Assembly (NCBI RefSeq): GCF_009765365.1
Contig: NZ_VTOM01000021.1
Span: 1-64,000 of the forward strand
Direction of reading: 5' to 3'
Source: Antarcticirhabdus aurantiaca
GTDB lineage: Bacteria > Pseudomonadota > Alphaproteobacteria > Rhizobiales > Rhizobiaceae
Length of the DNA: 64,000 nucleotides
The notes below the pieces were generated by a model, which was given only the letters and a program-made list of their open reading frames with translations, was not told where the DNA came from and did not search any database. Positions 36,310-45,038 of the stretch are shown here, one piece after another (within the stretch, counting starts at the first letter, position 1; every line of letters begins with the position of its first letter). The translations under genes were made by a program, and so were the position numbers.

Positions 36310-37824
36310 TCAGAGCTGGAGGTCCTGCCAGGGGACGCGGATGGTGCATTCGAGGCCGTCCGGCGCGAAGCGCAGCTCGGCGCCCCCGTCGGGCGCGTAG
36401 GACAGGCTGCGCGCGATGACGCTGCGCCCGAAGCCCCTGCGCACCGGCTCCGTGTGGATGCCGGGACCGCCGCTTTCCCGCCATTCCAGCGTCAGCTCCT
36501 CCGCCTCGCGATCGAGATGGCCGCTGACCGCGATGCTGCCGCCGAGCGTCGACAGCGCGCCGTATTTCGCGGCGTTGGTCGCCAATTCGTGCAGCACGAG
36601 GCCGAGGGCGGTCGCCGCGCGGGGCGATACCCAGATGTCGAGGCCGGTCATGGCGAGGCGGCTGTCGCCGGCCGGGACGTAGGGTGCGAGCTCGGCGGCG
36701 ACGACGTCGCCGATGAGGAGGTTCGCCCAGGACTTCTCGGCGAGCAGCGTGTGGGTCGCGGCGAGCGCGTGGATGCGCCCGAGAAAGGCGCGGCGGAAGC
36801 CCTCCACCGTGTCCTCGGACGAGGCCGTGCGGGTGCAGATCGACACCACCAGCGCCAGCGTGTTCTTCACCCGGTGGTCGAGCTCCTTCATCAGAAGAAG
36901 CTGGTGGCGCTCGGCCTCCTTGCGCTGCGTGAGGTCGACGAGCGTCACGACGCAGCCGCGGATGTCGTCGCCCGAGACGATCAGGGGCGCCGCGCTGACG
37001 AGAAAGCTCCGCTGCGCCGGCGCCTCGCCGAGCGAGGCCTCGATGCCCTGGATCATGCCCCCGCCCACCGCCATGGCGATGAGGTCCTCGCCGGCCGGCA
37101 GGCCGGTCATCTCGGGCACGATCAGCGGATAGGCCTCGTCGAACATCCGGCCGACGGGCACGTCGGCGCAGAGCGCCAGGCCGGAGCGGCTGACATGGGT
37201 GATCCGTCCGTCCCGGTCGCAGACGACGACCGCCTCGCTTGCCGAGGCGATCACCGCGCGTGCGAGGCGTTCGGATTCCTCGACGGACGCGGCGCGCTGG
37301 CGCTCGGTGAAGTCGGCGGCGGTGAGGGCGAGGCCGAAGGTCGGCCCGAGCCGCAGCGGCGCGGCGGACAGGAGCAGCAGCCGCTCCTCGTCCCCGACGC
37401 CGGCGCGGAACTCGGCGGAGGCGCGCCCTTCGCGCCCGCGCCGAAGAAGCTCGCGCAGCTGGGGCTCGGCCTCCTCGCCGAGCGCCGCCGTGAGCCCGCT
37501 CTCCTGGAGGTCCTCGACGCTCCGGCCGAGCAGCGCGCAGAGCGCGGTGTTGGCGAAGAGCAGCCGGTCGCCGTCGTCGAGCGCCGCCGCGCCGATGTCC
37601 ATCGCCTCCATGAAGACGCGATAGGGCTCCGGGCCGGCTTCGAGCGTGAAGACCTCGTCCGGCCGGTCGGGCCGCGAGCCGCCGATCACAAGGGCGTCGA
37701 CCTCGCCCTCGCGGATGGCGCGCAGCGTTTCCTCGGCTTCTTCCAGCCGCCGGCGAAGGCTCGCCGTCTCGACGTTCATGTCGATGTCGAGGCCCGTCCC
37801 GGGCAGGGGCGCGACGCCGCTCAC
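36310..37824 (-). CDS. PAS-PAS-HWE family histidine kinase
   Basis: A soluble sensor kinase of 504 residues. A short coiled coil (about 20-45) leads to two PAS domains (about 68-175 and 186-300). The HWE kinase core carries the phospho-acceptor His317 in LMKELDHRVKNTLALV. The ATP-binding N-box is HELATNAAKYGAL (Asn417) and the WRE motif is at 448-450, which together define the HWE class. No membrane helix is present, so the signal is cytoplasmic. Its start overlaps the kaiB stop by 4 bp, so KaiB and the kinase are co-translated. This fits an output or input kinase of the KaiBC module. No response regulator is adjacent. Confidence 0.93.
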   Translation of the reverse strand: MSGVAPLPGTGLDIDMNVETASLRRRLEEAEETLRAIREGEVDALVIGGSRPDRPDEVFTLEAGPEPYRVFMEAMDIGAAALDDGDRLLFANTALCALLGRSVEDLQESGLTAALGEEAEPQLRELLRRGREGRASAEFRAGVGDEERLLLLSAAPLRLGPTFGLALTAADFTERQRAASVEESERLARAVIASASEAVVVCDRDGRITHVSRSGLALCADVPVGRMFDEAYPLIVPEMTGLPAGEDLIAMAVGGGMIQGIEASLGEAPAQRSFLVSAAPLIVSGDDIRGCVVTLVDLTQRKEAERHQLLLMKELDHRVKNTLALVVSICTRTASSEDTVEGFRRAFLGRIHALAATHTLLAEKSWANLLIGDVVAAELAPYVPAGDSRLAMTGLDIWVSPRAATALGLVLHELATNAAKYGALSTLGGSIAVSGHLDREAEELTLEWRESGGPGIHTEPVRRGFGRSVIARSLSYAPDGGAELRFAPDGLECTIRVPWQDLQL

Positions 37825-38111
37825 GCTTCGTTCACCGACAGGCTCACGAGCACCTTCTCGGTGTCCGACAGGTCGCCGATCAGCTTGCGCATGGGGGTGG
37901 GCAGCTCGCGCACGAGGGTGGGGATGGCGACGATGTTGTGCTCTCGCGCCAGGTGCGGCGCGGTGCGCAGGTCGACGACCTCCACCGCGTAGCGGCCGGG
38001 GAAGTGCTCCTCGCAGATGCGCTCGAGGTTGCGGATGGCGGCGAGCGACTTCGGCGTCTGGCCCGCCACGTAGAGGGTCAAACGGATCGGACGCTGGGGG
38101 TCCTGGCTCAC
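37821..38111 (-). CDS. kaiB: Circadian clock protein KaiB
   Basis: KaiB of 96 residues with a thioredoxin-like fold. Recognisable blocks are IRLTLYVAGQTPKSLAAIRN, VEVVDLRTAPHLAREHNIVA and IPTLVRELPTPMRKLIGDLS. In cyanobacteria KaiB switches fold to bind the phosphorylated KaiC CI ring. The length matches the family. It lies 43 bp after kaiC and overlaps the HWE kinase start. No KaiA gene is present, as in most non-cyanobacterial kai loci. Confidence 0.95.
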   Translation of the reverse strand: MSQDPQRPIRLTLYVAGQTPKSLAAIRNLERICEEHFPGRYAVEVVDLRTAPHLAREHNIVAIPTLVRELPTPMRKLIGDLSDTEKVLVSLSVNEA

Positions 38112-38154
38112 GTCCTGGTGCTCCGCCGCTCGGGGATCAACGCCACCATCTCCA

Positions 38155-39834
38155 TCATCGGCCCTTGCGTGCCTCCACCATGCCGGAGGCGTCCGAGACC
38201 GCCTGACGGACGTAATCCTCTTCGCTGCGCACCAGCGCGTCCAGCTCCGCCTCGTCGGCCTCGATCTCGGCCTGCAGGGCCTCGATCTGGCTCAGCGCGC
38301 GCCGGCGGCGGTGGTCGACATCCCGCTGTCGGCGCGCCGCCTCGTCGCGTCGCACCGCTTCGTTGCGGCGCTCGCGGTTCTCTTCGGCGCGCCGCGCCGC
38401 GCCGGTCAGCGCCACGCCTTCGCCGACATAGGGCGGCAGGAGCCGCAGGCCCGCCTCGCTCATCAGGAATTCGCGCACCTGGTTGGAATGCGCGATGCCG
38501 CGCGCCTTCAGGAGATAGAGTTCGCGGTTGAACTCGCCACTGGCTTCCCGGTTGAGGAGCAGGATCCAGGCATCCATCAGCGAGGACAGGCCCGCCTCCG
38601 TCTTGGCGAGGTCGGTGGAGGAGGCGAGATGCGTGAAGACGCCGGTGATGCCCTCGACCTTCAGGTAGTCGACGATGCGCAGGAGCATGGCCTGCACCTC
38701 GAGGGGATCGCCCGAGTCGATGAAGGCCGAGATCGGGTCGAGCACGACGAGCCGCGGCCGGCGCCGGGCGATCTCGCGCAGCATGATCGCGAGGTGCATC
38801 TCCAGGCTGTAGAAGGTCGGGCGCGTGGCGACGTGGTGGAGGAGCCCCGCCTCGATCCAGCGACCGAGATCGATGCCGATCGAGCGCATGTTGCGCACGG
38901 TCTGCTGGGCGGACTCCTCGAAGGAGAAGTAGAGCGCCGTTTCGCCGCGGGCACAGGCGGCATCGGCGAAGGCGGCGGCGATCGAGCTCTTGCCCGAGCC
39001 CGCCACGCCCGACAGGAGGATGCTGCTGGCGCGGAAGAAGCCGCCCCCTTCCAGCATGGCGTCGAGGTCGGGCACGCCCGTCGAGATGCGCTCGTCGTAG
39101 ACGTGATGGTCGAGGCCGAGCCCGCTGACCGGCAGGACCGAGAAGCCGTCCTCGTCGATCAGGAACGGATACTCGTTCGTCCCGTGCGCCGTGCCGCGAT
39201 ACTTCACGATGCGCAGGCGCCGGGTCGAGACCTGGTTGGTGACGCGGTGGTCGAGAAGGATCACGCAGTCGGAAACGTATTCCTCCAGCCCCTGGCGCGT
39301 CAGCGTGCCGTCGCCGCGCTCGCCGGTGATGACCGCGGTGACGCCCTTGTCCTTGAGCCAGTCGAACAGGCGCCGGATCTCGGCCCGGAGGATCGCCTGG
39401 TTGGTGAAGGCCGAGAACAGGCTTTCCACCGTGTCGAGGACGATGCGCTTGGCGCCGACCTGGTCGATGGCGAGCTCCAGGCGCAGAAACAGGCCCTCGA
39501 GATCGAAGTCGCCGATCTCGGCCACCTGCGAGGCGTCGATGGCGATGTGCTCGATGAGGATCCGCCCCTCCTCGATGAGGCCGTCGAGGCCGAAGCCGAG
39601 CGAGGCGACGTTGGCGACGATCTCGGAGGGGCGCTCCTCGAAGGTGACGAAGACGCCGGGCTCGTTCTCCTCGCGCGCGCCGTGGATCAGGAAGGTGGAG
39701 GCGAAGAGCGTCTTGCCGCAGCCGGCCGAGCCGCAGACGAGGGTGGGCCGACCCGTCGGCAGGCCACCGAGCGTCAGCTCGTCGAAGCCCTCGATGCCGG
39801 TCGCAGATTTCTGGATGCCTTCGCCGGACGCCAT
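38155..39834 (-). CDS. kaiC: Circadian clock ATPase/kinase KaiC
   Basis: Double-RecA KaiC of 559 residues. CI has Walker A GSAGCGKT (35-42), catalytic Glu pair 66-67 and Walker B near 131-135. CII has Walker A GVAGSGKS (276-283), Glu pair 306-307 and Walker B LVVLDP (362-367). The two autophosphorylation sites that are Ser-Thr in Synechococcus align with Ser417-Ser418 here (GLSSLMDAW). After the CII domain (about 470) comes a charged coiled-coil tail of about 90 residues, longer and more basic than the cyanobacterial KaiA-binding tail. KaiC may therefore run a KaiA-independent timer, as proposed for other alphaproteobacteria. Confidence 0.95.
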   Translation of the reverse strand: MASGEGIQKSATGIEGFDELTLGGLPTGRPTLVCGSAGCGKTLFASTFLIHGAREENEPGVFVTFEERPSEIVANVASLGFGLDGLIEEGRILIEHIAIDASQVAEIGDFDLEGLFLRLELAIDQVGAKRIVLDTVESLFSAFTNQAILRAEIRRLFDWLKDKGVTAVITGERGDGTLTRQGLEEYVSDCVILLDHRVTNQVSTRRLRIVKYRGTAHGTNEYPFLIDEDGFSVLPVSGLGLDHHVYDERISTGVPDLDAMLEGGGFFRASSILLSGVAGSGKSSIAAAFADAACARGETALYFSFEESAQQTVRNMRSIGIDLGRWIEAGLLHHVATRPTFYSLEMHLAIMLREIARRRPRLVVLDPISAFIDSGDPLEVQAMLLRIVDYLKVEGITGVFTHLASSTDLAKTEAGLSSLMDAWILLLNREASGEFNRELYLLKARGIAHSNQVREFLMSEAGLRLLPPYVGEGVALTGAARRAEENRERRNEAVRRDEAARRQRDVDHRRRRALSQIEALQAEIEADEAELDALVRSEEDYVRQAVSDASGMVEARKGR

Positions 39835-39924
39835 AGCCGCTGATCCCCCGTCGTCCGGTGCCGTGTCGGAACGGGCTCTTAGAGGACGGCGCGGCCCTTG
39901 CCAATGCGCCGGAAGCGCGATCTC

Positions 39925-40350
39925 TCAGCCGGCCGCCCGTCGCGCTCCCACCGCGCCGAGGCAGGCGTCGGCGAAGGCGAAGGCGTCCTCGACGAGGCAG
40001 GCGGAGCAGGCGAAGCGCTCGGCCACGGCGCCGCAGCGGTGCGCGGGCCGGTCGCACTGGTGGCCCAGCGCCTCGGCGTCGGCGAAGATCTCGTCGGCTG
40101 ACGCGCGATCGCGCAGGCGCACGTCGTCGAAATGGGCGAGCCATTCGCGCGCGATCTCGCCGCGCATGCGCTGGCGCAGCGCGTTGGCGACGGCATCCTG
40201 GATGTCGTCGACGTCGAAGGGGCGGATGCTGCGGTCGACCATCACGGCCCGCGTCAGCATCTGATAGGGGGTCGCCGGCGTCTTCAGGCTGTCGAGCCAG
40301 ATCGTCTCGATGAGGCCGTCGACGTCCTCGGGGATGCTGCTCGCCTCCAC
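39925..40350 (-). CDS. Small Cys/His-rich protein upstream of kaiC
   Basis: A 141-residue protein that I do not recognise. The N-terminal 90 residues are helical with a conserved-looking LARAVMVDRSIRPFDVDDIQ-like stretch (LTRAVMVDRSIRPFDVDD). The C-terminal part carries a cysteine/histidine cluster, GHQCDRPAHRCGAV, then FACSAC, which could bind zinc or an iron-sulfur cluster. I chose GTG 40350, with an AGAGGA ribosome site, over ATG 40401. It lies 90 bp upstream of kaiC on the same strand and is probably the first gene of the kai operon, so it may sense redox or metal state for the KaiC module. That link is inference. Confidence 0.65.
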   Translation of the reverse strand: MEASSIPEDVDGLIETIWLDSLKTPATPYQMLTRAVMVDRSIRPFDVDDIQDAVANALRQRMRGEIAREWLAHFDDVRLRDRASADEIFADAEALGHQCDRPAHRCGAVAERFACSACLVEDAFAFADACLGAVGARRAAG

Positions 40351-40442
40351 CGTCCTCTTCTCCTGGAATGGGATCCGGGATCGCCAAGAGCCCGGCCGCA
40401 CCCTTTGCGTTTACGATACGAAGCTTGGCCGACCATTGCGCC

Positions 40443-42902
40443 TCACCAGCCGAGGGGCGCGTCGCGCGGCGGCGCGAGCGCGGGCAGGCGCGGGCGAAGC
40501 GGTCCCGGCGGCCAGGCGAGGCCCGAATGGGGGACGACGCCGCGGTCGAGAAGGGGGCTGGCGAAGGGATCGCAGGCGAAGGCGTCCGGCCAGCGCGCCA
40601 GGAGCATCCGGCGCGCCCGCTCGGCGAGGAGGCCGGTCGCATCGAGGCGCGGCTCCTGTCCGTCCGGCCAGGACAGCCGAGCGTCGGGCGTCACCACCAG
40701 GCGGCGGCCGAGCGCCTGGAGCTTCAGGCACAGGTCGATCGCCGCCCCGTCCGCCGGGAAGAGCTGCGCGTCGAAGCCGCCGACCGCCTGGAGATCGCTG
40801 CGCCGCGCCAGGAGGCAGGACGCGCCCGTGGCCGAAGCCTGGCGCGCGACGGCGAGCCCGTCGCCGTAGCCCGCTTCGCCGAGGAGGCTGTCGCAGAAGG
40901 CGGACGCGACGCGGCCGGACGGGCGCAGAACGAAGCCGGCCTCCACCACCAGCCCGTCCGCCGCGACGATCACGGGCGCGACCGCGCCGACGTCCGGGTC
41001 GGCCATGCGACCGATCATCTCGTCGAGGAGGTCCGGCGTTTTGGCCCGCAGGCGCGCATCCAGGAGAAGGACGAGGTCGGTCTCGGCCGCGGCGCAGCCC
41101 CGGTTCAGCCGCGCGGCGAGCATCTCGCGCGGCGCCGGCTCGGCGAGAGCGATGCCGTCGAGCGCGAAGCGGCGGTTCTGCGCCGCCGATACGCCGGCCG
41201 CCACGAGGACGAGGCGGGCGCGCCGGCGCGCGCGGACGGGTTCGAGCGCCGCGATCGCGGCGTCGAGCCCCGCCTCGCCGCCGCCGAGCCGCGCCGCGTC
41301 GAGGACGATCGTCGCGCTCGTCGGCCCGGCCTCGCGCCGCAGGCGGAGGGCCGGCAGGGCGAGGTCGGGCCGCGGCTCGGTCCGCGCGGCGAGGCCGCGG
41401 GCGGTCAGAAGGCTGCGCGCGGCTTCGCCGAGGGGCGCCGTCATGGCGGACGCGTCGAGCTCCGCCATCGCCAGTCGGGCGGCGAAGCCGGGGACATGGA
41501 GATGGGAGCGGCCGCGCGGGGCCTCCTCGGCGAGGGGGGCGAGAAACAGCGAGAACAGGCTCGCCGCCCCGCGCCGCGCCGCCTTCAGCGCCGCCGTCCG
41601 GCGGATGGCGAAGGCGAACTGCGCGGAGGCCTGTTCGAGGAAGCGCTCGGCATCGAAGGCGGGAAGCGCCAGCGGCACCGTCGCTCCATCCTCCATCCCG
41701 AGAAGGAGGTCGCCATAGGCGACAACCGCCGAGGGCTCGGCCGCGAGCGCGGCGCAGAGCCGGCCCGCCGCGCCCGGCCGCAGCGCGGCGCCCGCGGCGA
41801 GGCAGAGGATCGTGCCGCAATCGGCGGCCTCGCCCTCCAGGAAGGCGAGAAGGTCGGCGGCCGCGAAGCGCGCCGGGCCGGCCTCGTCGGACAGGACGCC
41901 GCCGATCCAGGCCGCGTGCCCCGCGAGGTTGGCCGCCGCGAGCGTCTCGTCGGCCGCCTTGCCGTCGCCGACCACCATGACGGCGACGGAGCGGCCGGGC
42001 GCCGGCACGCCGGCCGAAAGCGGCATGAAGCGCGCTTCCCAGGCTTCCAGGGCCGAGAAGGGAACGGCGTCGGGACGGGCGAGATCGACGAGCCGGCCGC
42101 GCGTCGCTTCGCGCCCGAGCGGCCCGGCCCGGCCCGCGAGCTCGGCTTCCAGCCCGTCCGCGAAGGCGATCACCGTCATGGGACTGCCGGACAGCGCCCG
42201 GCCGTTCTGGCGCACCTCGACGCGGCGCGCGGTGCCGTCCGCGAACTCGCGGGGGAGGGCGATCGCGAAGCCCGCGGCGACGCGGCCGTCCGGCGCGCGC
42301 CGCCAGCCGTCCGGCCGGGCGCCGGCGACGCGCTGGCCGTCGATGACGGCGTCGACCAGGGGGACCGCGGCGCCGTCTCCCGGCCGAGGCACCCAGCCGC
42401 GCAGCACGAGCCCGCCGCTCCATTCGACGAGCCCGAGCGACGCGCCTGATCCCGAACCGGCCGGCGGGTCGGCCGCGACCTCGACGGGCGCGCAGGCGCC
42501 TTCCGGCAGATTGGCGAGCCGCACGCCGATGCGCCGGGGCGTGCCGATGCTCGCGGGGTCCAGCGCGAAGCGGAAGCCGTGGCAGCCGTCGCCGATCCCC
42601 GAGGCGAGAAGGCCGGCCTCGAAGCGGTCGGCGCGCCGAAGCTCGGTCGGCCAGTCGTCGAGCAGGAGCTCGACCACGAGCCGGCGCTCCGGATCGGCCG
42701 GGTCGAAGGCGTGGCCCTCCACGCCCGCGCCGGTGCGCACGGCCTGGAGCTGCAGGCCGTCGGGACGGGAGGGGGGAGGAAGAGGCTGCGGTTCGGCGGC
42801 GTCCAGGGGCGGGGCGGAGACGGCTGCGGCCAGCGCCAGCCGCTTACGGCGGGCAGCGACCAGCGAACCAATCGACGATCGCGAGGGCGTGTCCCGTGTC
42901 AT
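40443..42902 (-). CDS. Large glycosyltransferase-2-like protein with N-terminal beta modules
   Basis: An 819-residue protein. The C-terminal half (about 530-780) looks like a GT2 domain: TDLVLLLDARLRAKTPDLLD, GAVAPVIVAADGLVVEAGFV, ASCLLARRSDLQAVGGFD. The usual DxD is weak, and it may be an inactive or unusual transferase. The N-terminal 250 residues contain two copies of a beta-rich module seen in neighbouring proteins (FEAGLLASGIGDGCHGFRF is its signature). ATG 42902 overlaps the upstream transferase gene by 59 bp; ATG 42944 is an alternative. It is co-transcribed with the gene at 42844-44877 and is part of the surface-glycan locus. Confidence 0.72.
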   Translation of the reverse strand: MTRDTPSRSSIGSLVAARRKRLALAAAVSAPPLDAAEPQPLPPPSRPDGLQLQAVRTGAGVEGHAFDPADPERRLVVELLLDDWPTELRRADRFEAGLLASGIGDGCHGFRFALDPASIGTPRRIGVRLANLPEGACAPVEVAADPPAGSGSGASLGLVEWSGGLVLRGWVPRPGDGAAVPLVDAVIDGQRVAGARPDGWRRAPDGRVAAGFAIALPREFADGTARRVEVRQNGRALSGSPMTVIAFADGLEAELAGRAGPLGREATRGRLVDLARPDAVPFSALEAWEARFMPLSAGVPAPGRSVAVMVVGDGKAADETLAAANLAGHAAWIGGVLSDEAGPARFAAADLLAFLEGEAADCGTILCLAAGAALRPGAAGRLCAALAAEPSAVVAYGDLLLGMEDGATVPLALPAFDAERFLEQASAQFAFAIRRTAALKAARRGAASLFSLFLAPLAEEAPRGRSHLHVPGFAARLAMAELDASAMTAPLGEAARSLLTARGLAARTEPRPDLALPALRLRREAGPTSATIVLDAARLGGGEAGLDAAIAALEPVRARRRARLVLVAAGVSAAQNRRFALDGIALAEPAPREMLAARLNRGCAAAETDLVLLLDARLRAKTPDLLDEMIGRMADPDVGAVAPVIVAADGLVVEAGFVLRPSGRVASAFCDSLLGEAGYGDGLAVARQASATGASCLLARRSDLQAVGGFDAQLFPADGAAIDLCLKLQALGRRLVVTPDARLSWPDGQEPRLDATGLLAERARRMLLARWPDAFACDPFASPLLDRGVVPHSGLAWPPGPLRPRLPALAPPRDAPLGW

Positions 42903-44877
42903 GGGCGTTCGGTTCCGGGATGAAGAGGTCGGGATCGGTCGCATCCGCGCCGGCCGCCGCGCCGGGCAGGCCGAAGCGGCGGCAAAGGCGCGCGAAGCCC
43001 TGCGGGTCCGGTGCGCCCGGCGGCAGGACGAGGGCGCGAAGGCCGAGAAGCGCGAGGCGGAAAGCGTCGTCCGACCCGCCGTCGAGCGGCCCGGCCACGA
43101 TGACGTTGCCCCGGCCGATCAGCGCGAGATCGTCGAGGAAATGGCCGAGAAGAACGAGGCGCGCGTCGGGCCGGCGGCGGCGCAGGGCGGCGGACAGGGC
43201 GGCGGCGAGAGCATCCGCCGCGCCCGAGGGGGCGGGCGACACGAGCCCGAGCGAGAGCGGCGCGTCGGGCGGGTAGGCGAGGGCCTCCGGCGCCGGCCCC
43301 GGCTCCGGTGGTTCGGGCTCCGGCAAACGGGTCGGGGCGCGCAGGGCGTCCGCGATCGCCTGCCGGGCCGAGGCGAGCGGATCGGCCGCGACGAAGGTCG
43401 CGCATTCGGTCTCGATGCCGGGAAAGCGGGTGCGCAGGACGCGCAGGTTGCGCGCGACGAGCACCGCCTTCTCCGCCCCGAAGGAGCGCGAGCCGTGATG
43501 GATGACGAAGACCGACGGGGCGCAGACGTTGCGGAAGCCGTGCTCGCGCGCCCGAAGGCACAGCTCCATGTCCTCGAAGTAGCCGCGCCCGTAGATGCCG
43601 GGCAGGCCGCCGACGGCGGCGCGGCAGTCGTGGCGCACGAAGAGGCAGAAGCCGGTGCCGGTGGGCATGTCGACGAGGCGGCCGTCATTGACCCGCGCCG
43701 CCGTCTCGTCGATCCGCGCGGCGAGCCCGGGAGAGGGCGCGTCGCTGCCCGGTGCCGGGAAGCTCGCATATTCCCCGTTGTTGGAAAGGGGCGTCACCGT
43801 GCCGATGTCCGCCTCGGCATAGGCCGCGCCCGCCAGCCGGTCGATCGCGCCGGGGGGAAGAAGGGCGTCGGCATTGAGAAGGAGGATGTCCGCCCTTCCC
43901 GCATCCTCCAGCCCGCGCCGCACCGCGCCGGCGAAGCCGAGATTGCGCGCGCTGCGCTTCAGCTCGATCATGCCGCGCCCGGCGAGCGCGTCGAGGAGGA
44001 GCTTCAGCTTGGGATCGGGCGAGGCGTCGTCGACGACGACGAGGCGGCGGTTCGGCCGCCCCTCGGTCTCGGCGACGGCTGCGCGCAGGCAGTCCTGCGT
44101 CGCCTCGAAATCGGCGAAGACCGGAACCACCACGACGAGCGGCGCGCGGGCCGGAATCTCGGACGGCGCATGGAGCGGCGCGGCAGGCGCGCGCTCGCCG
44201 CGGCGGCTGCGGGGATGAAGCGGGCAGTCCGCGACGGCGGCGTTCCCCAGCCGCAGCCGGGCTGTGCGCGCGCTCTCGGCGTCGAGCCGGGCATCGATGC
44301 GCGCGCCCGCCGACCCCGGCGGCAGGAAGGGCAGCGGGTCGGCCGCGTCGGTCGCGAGCCGCAGGCGGTCCGGACCGGCGGGGCCGTGGATCTCCAGAAC
44401 GGGCGTCGACCCGTCCCCATCCGCCCAGGCGGCCCAGCCGGTGAGGCGCCCGTCGACGAGGTCGAGCCGGAGAACGCCTCGTTCGCCGGACCGGAAGAGG
44501 TGGGCGAGCGCGTCCTCGACCTGGGCGGCCTGCGCTTCGGGGCTGTCCAGGAGGCGGAGGGCGGCGGCGTGCCGATCCGCGGCCTCGCCGAGGCGCAGCA
44601 GGGCGGAACTGGCGACGGGGTCGAGCGGGTCGGCGTCGAGCGCCCGGTCGAGCTCGGCCCGCCAGAGCGGCCAGCCGCAAAGCCGGCCGGCCAGGGCCCG
44701 GATCGCCCGGTCGGCGGGACCCGGCGGCTCGGCAAGTCGGCAGCGATGATCGGCGAGTTCGAAGGCGCGCGCGGCCTGGCCCGCGCGAAGGAGCCGCGTC
44801 GCCGCCAGGACGAGCGCCTCGGCGTGGCGGCCGCGGTCGTCCAGCGGAAGATCCTGCCACGCCTCGCTGGGGGTCAT
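42844..44877 (-). CDS. Family 2 glycosyltransferase, multidomain
   Basis: A 677-residue protein. Residues about 1-110 are helical and TPR-like, and 110-220 hold a divergent copy of the locus-wide beta module (VDGRLTGWAAWADGDG). A canonical GT2 domain follows: LVVVVPVFADFEATQDCLRA, RRLVVVDDASPD, LLLNADALLPPG with the DxD-like Asn-Ala-Asp, and GYFEDMELCLRAREHGFR with the acceptor-side ED. Rhamnosyl- and galactofuranosyl-type transferases share this layout. The C-terminal 150 residues are a further unassigned part. The gene is divergent from the Hint protein gene, 161 bp apart. Confidence 0.85.
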   Translation of the reverse strand: MTPSEAWQDLPLDDRGRHAEALVLAATRLLRAGQAARAFELADHRCRLAEPPGPADRAIRALAGRLCGWPLWRAELDRALDADPLDPVASSALLRLGEAADRHAAALRLLDSPEAQAAQVEDALAHLFRSGERGVLRLDLVDGRLTGWAAWADGDGSTPVLEIHGPAGPDRLRLATDAADPLPFLPPGSAGARIDARLDAESARTARLRLGNAAVADCPLHPRSRRGERAPAAPLHAPSEIPARAPLVVVVPVFADFEATQDCLRAAVAETEGRPNRRLVVVDDASPDPKLKLLLDALAGRGMIELKRSARNLGFAGAVRRGLEDAGRADILLLNADALLPPGAIDRLAGAAYAEADIGTVTPLSNNGEYASFPAPGSDAPSPGLAARIDETAARVNDGRLVDMPTGTGFCLFVRHDCRAAVGGLPGIYGRGYFEDMELCLRAREHGFRNVCAPSVFVIHHGSRSFGAEKAVLVARNLRVLRTRFPGIETECATFVAADPLASARQAIADALRAPTRLPEPEPPEPGPAPEALAYPPDAPLSLGLVSPAPSGAADALAAALSAALRRRRPDARLVLLGHFLDDLALIGRGNVIVAGPLDGGSDDAFRLALLGLRALVLPPGAPDPQGFARLCRRFGLPGAAAGADATDPDLFIPEPNAHDTGHALAIVDWFAGRCPP

Positions 44878-45038
44878 GTCGTCAGAACGGTCTCCGTGAG
44901 CGCGGCATCTTCGCCCGCCTCGCTTTCCCCGACCTGATGCTCTTCACCCTTCGCTTGCCATGGCGCGAGGCTTCGCTTGCCGCTGGGCGGAGGCGCGCGC
45001 ATGGTCTTGGCTGACGATCCTCGCGCCCTTCGAAGCCC

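Noticed and set aside
41812-44937. Plus-strand open frame of 1041 codons opposite the GT2 genes
   Set aside because: No ribosome site or domain; the GT2 motifs on the other strand explain the region.
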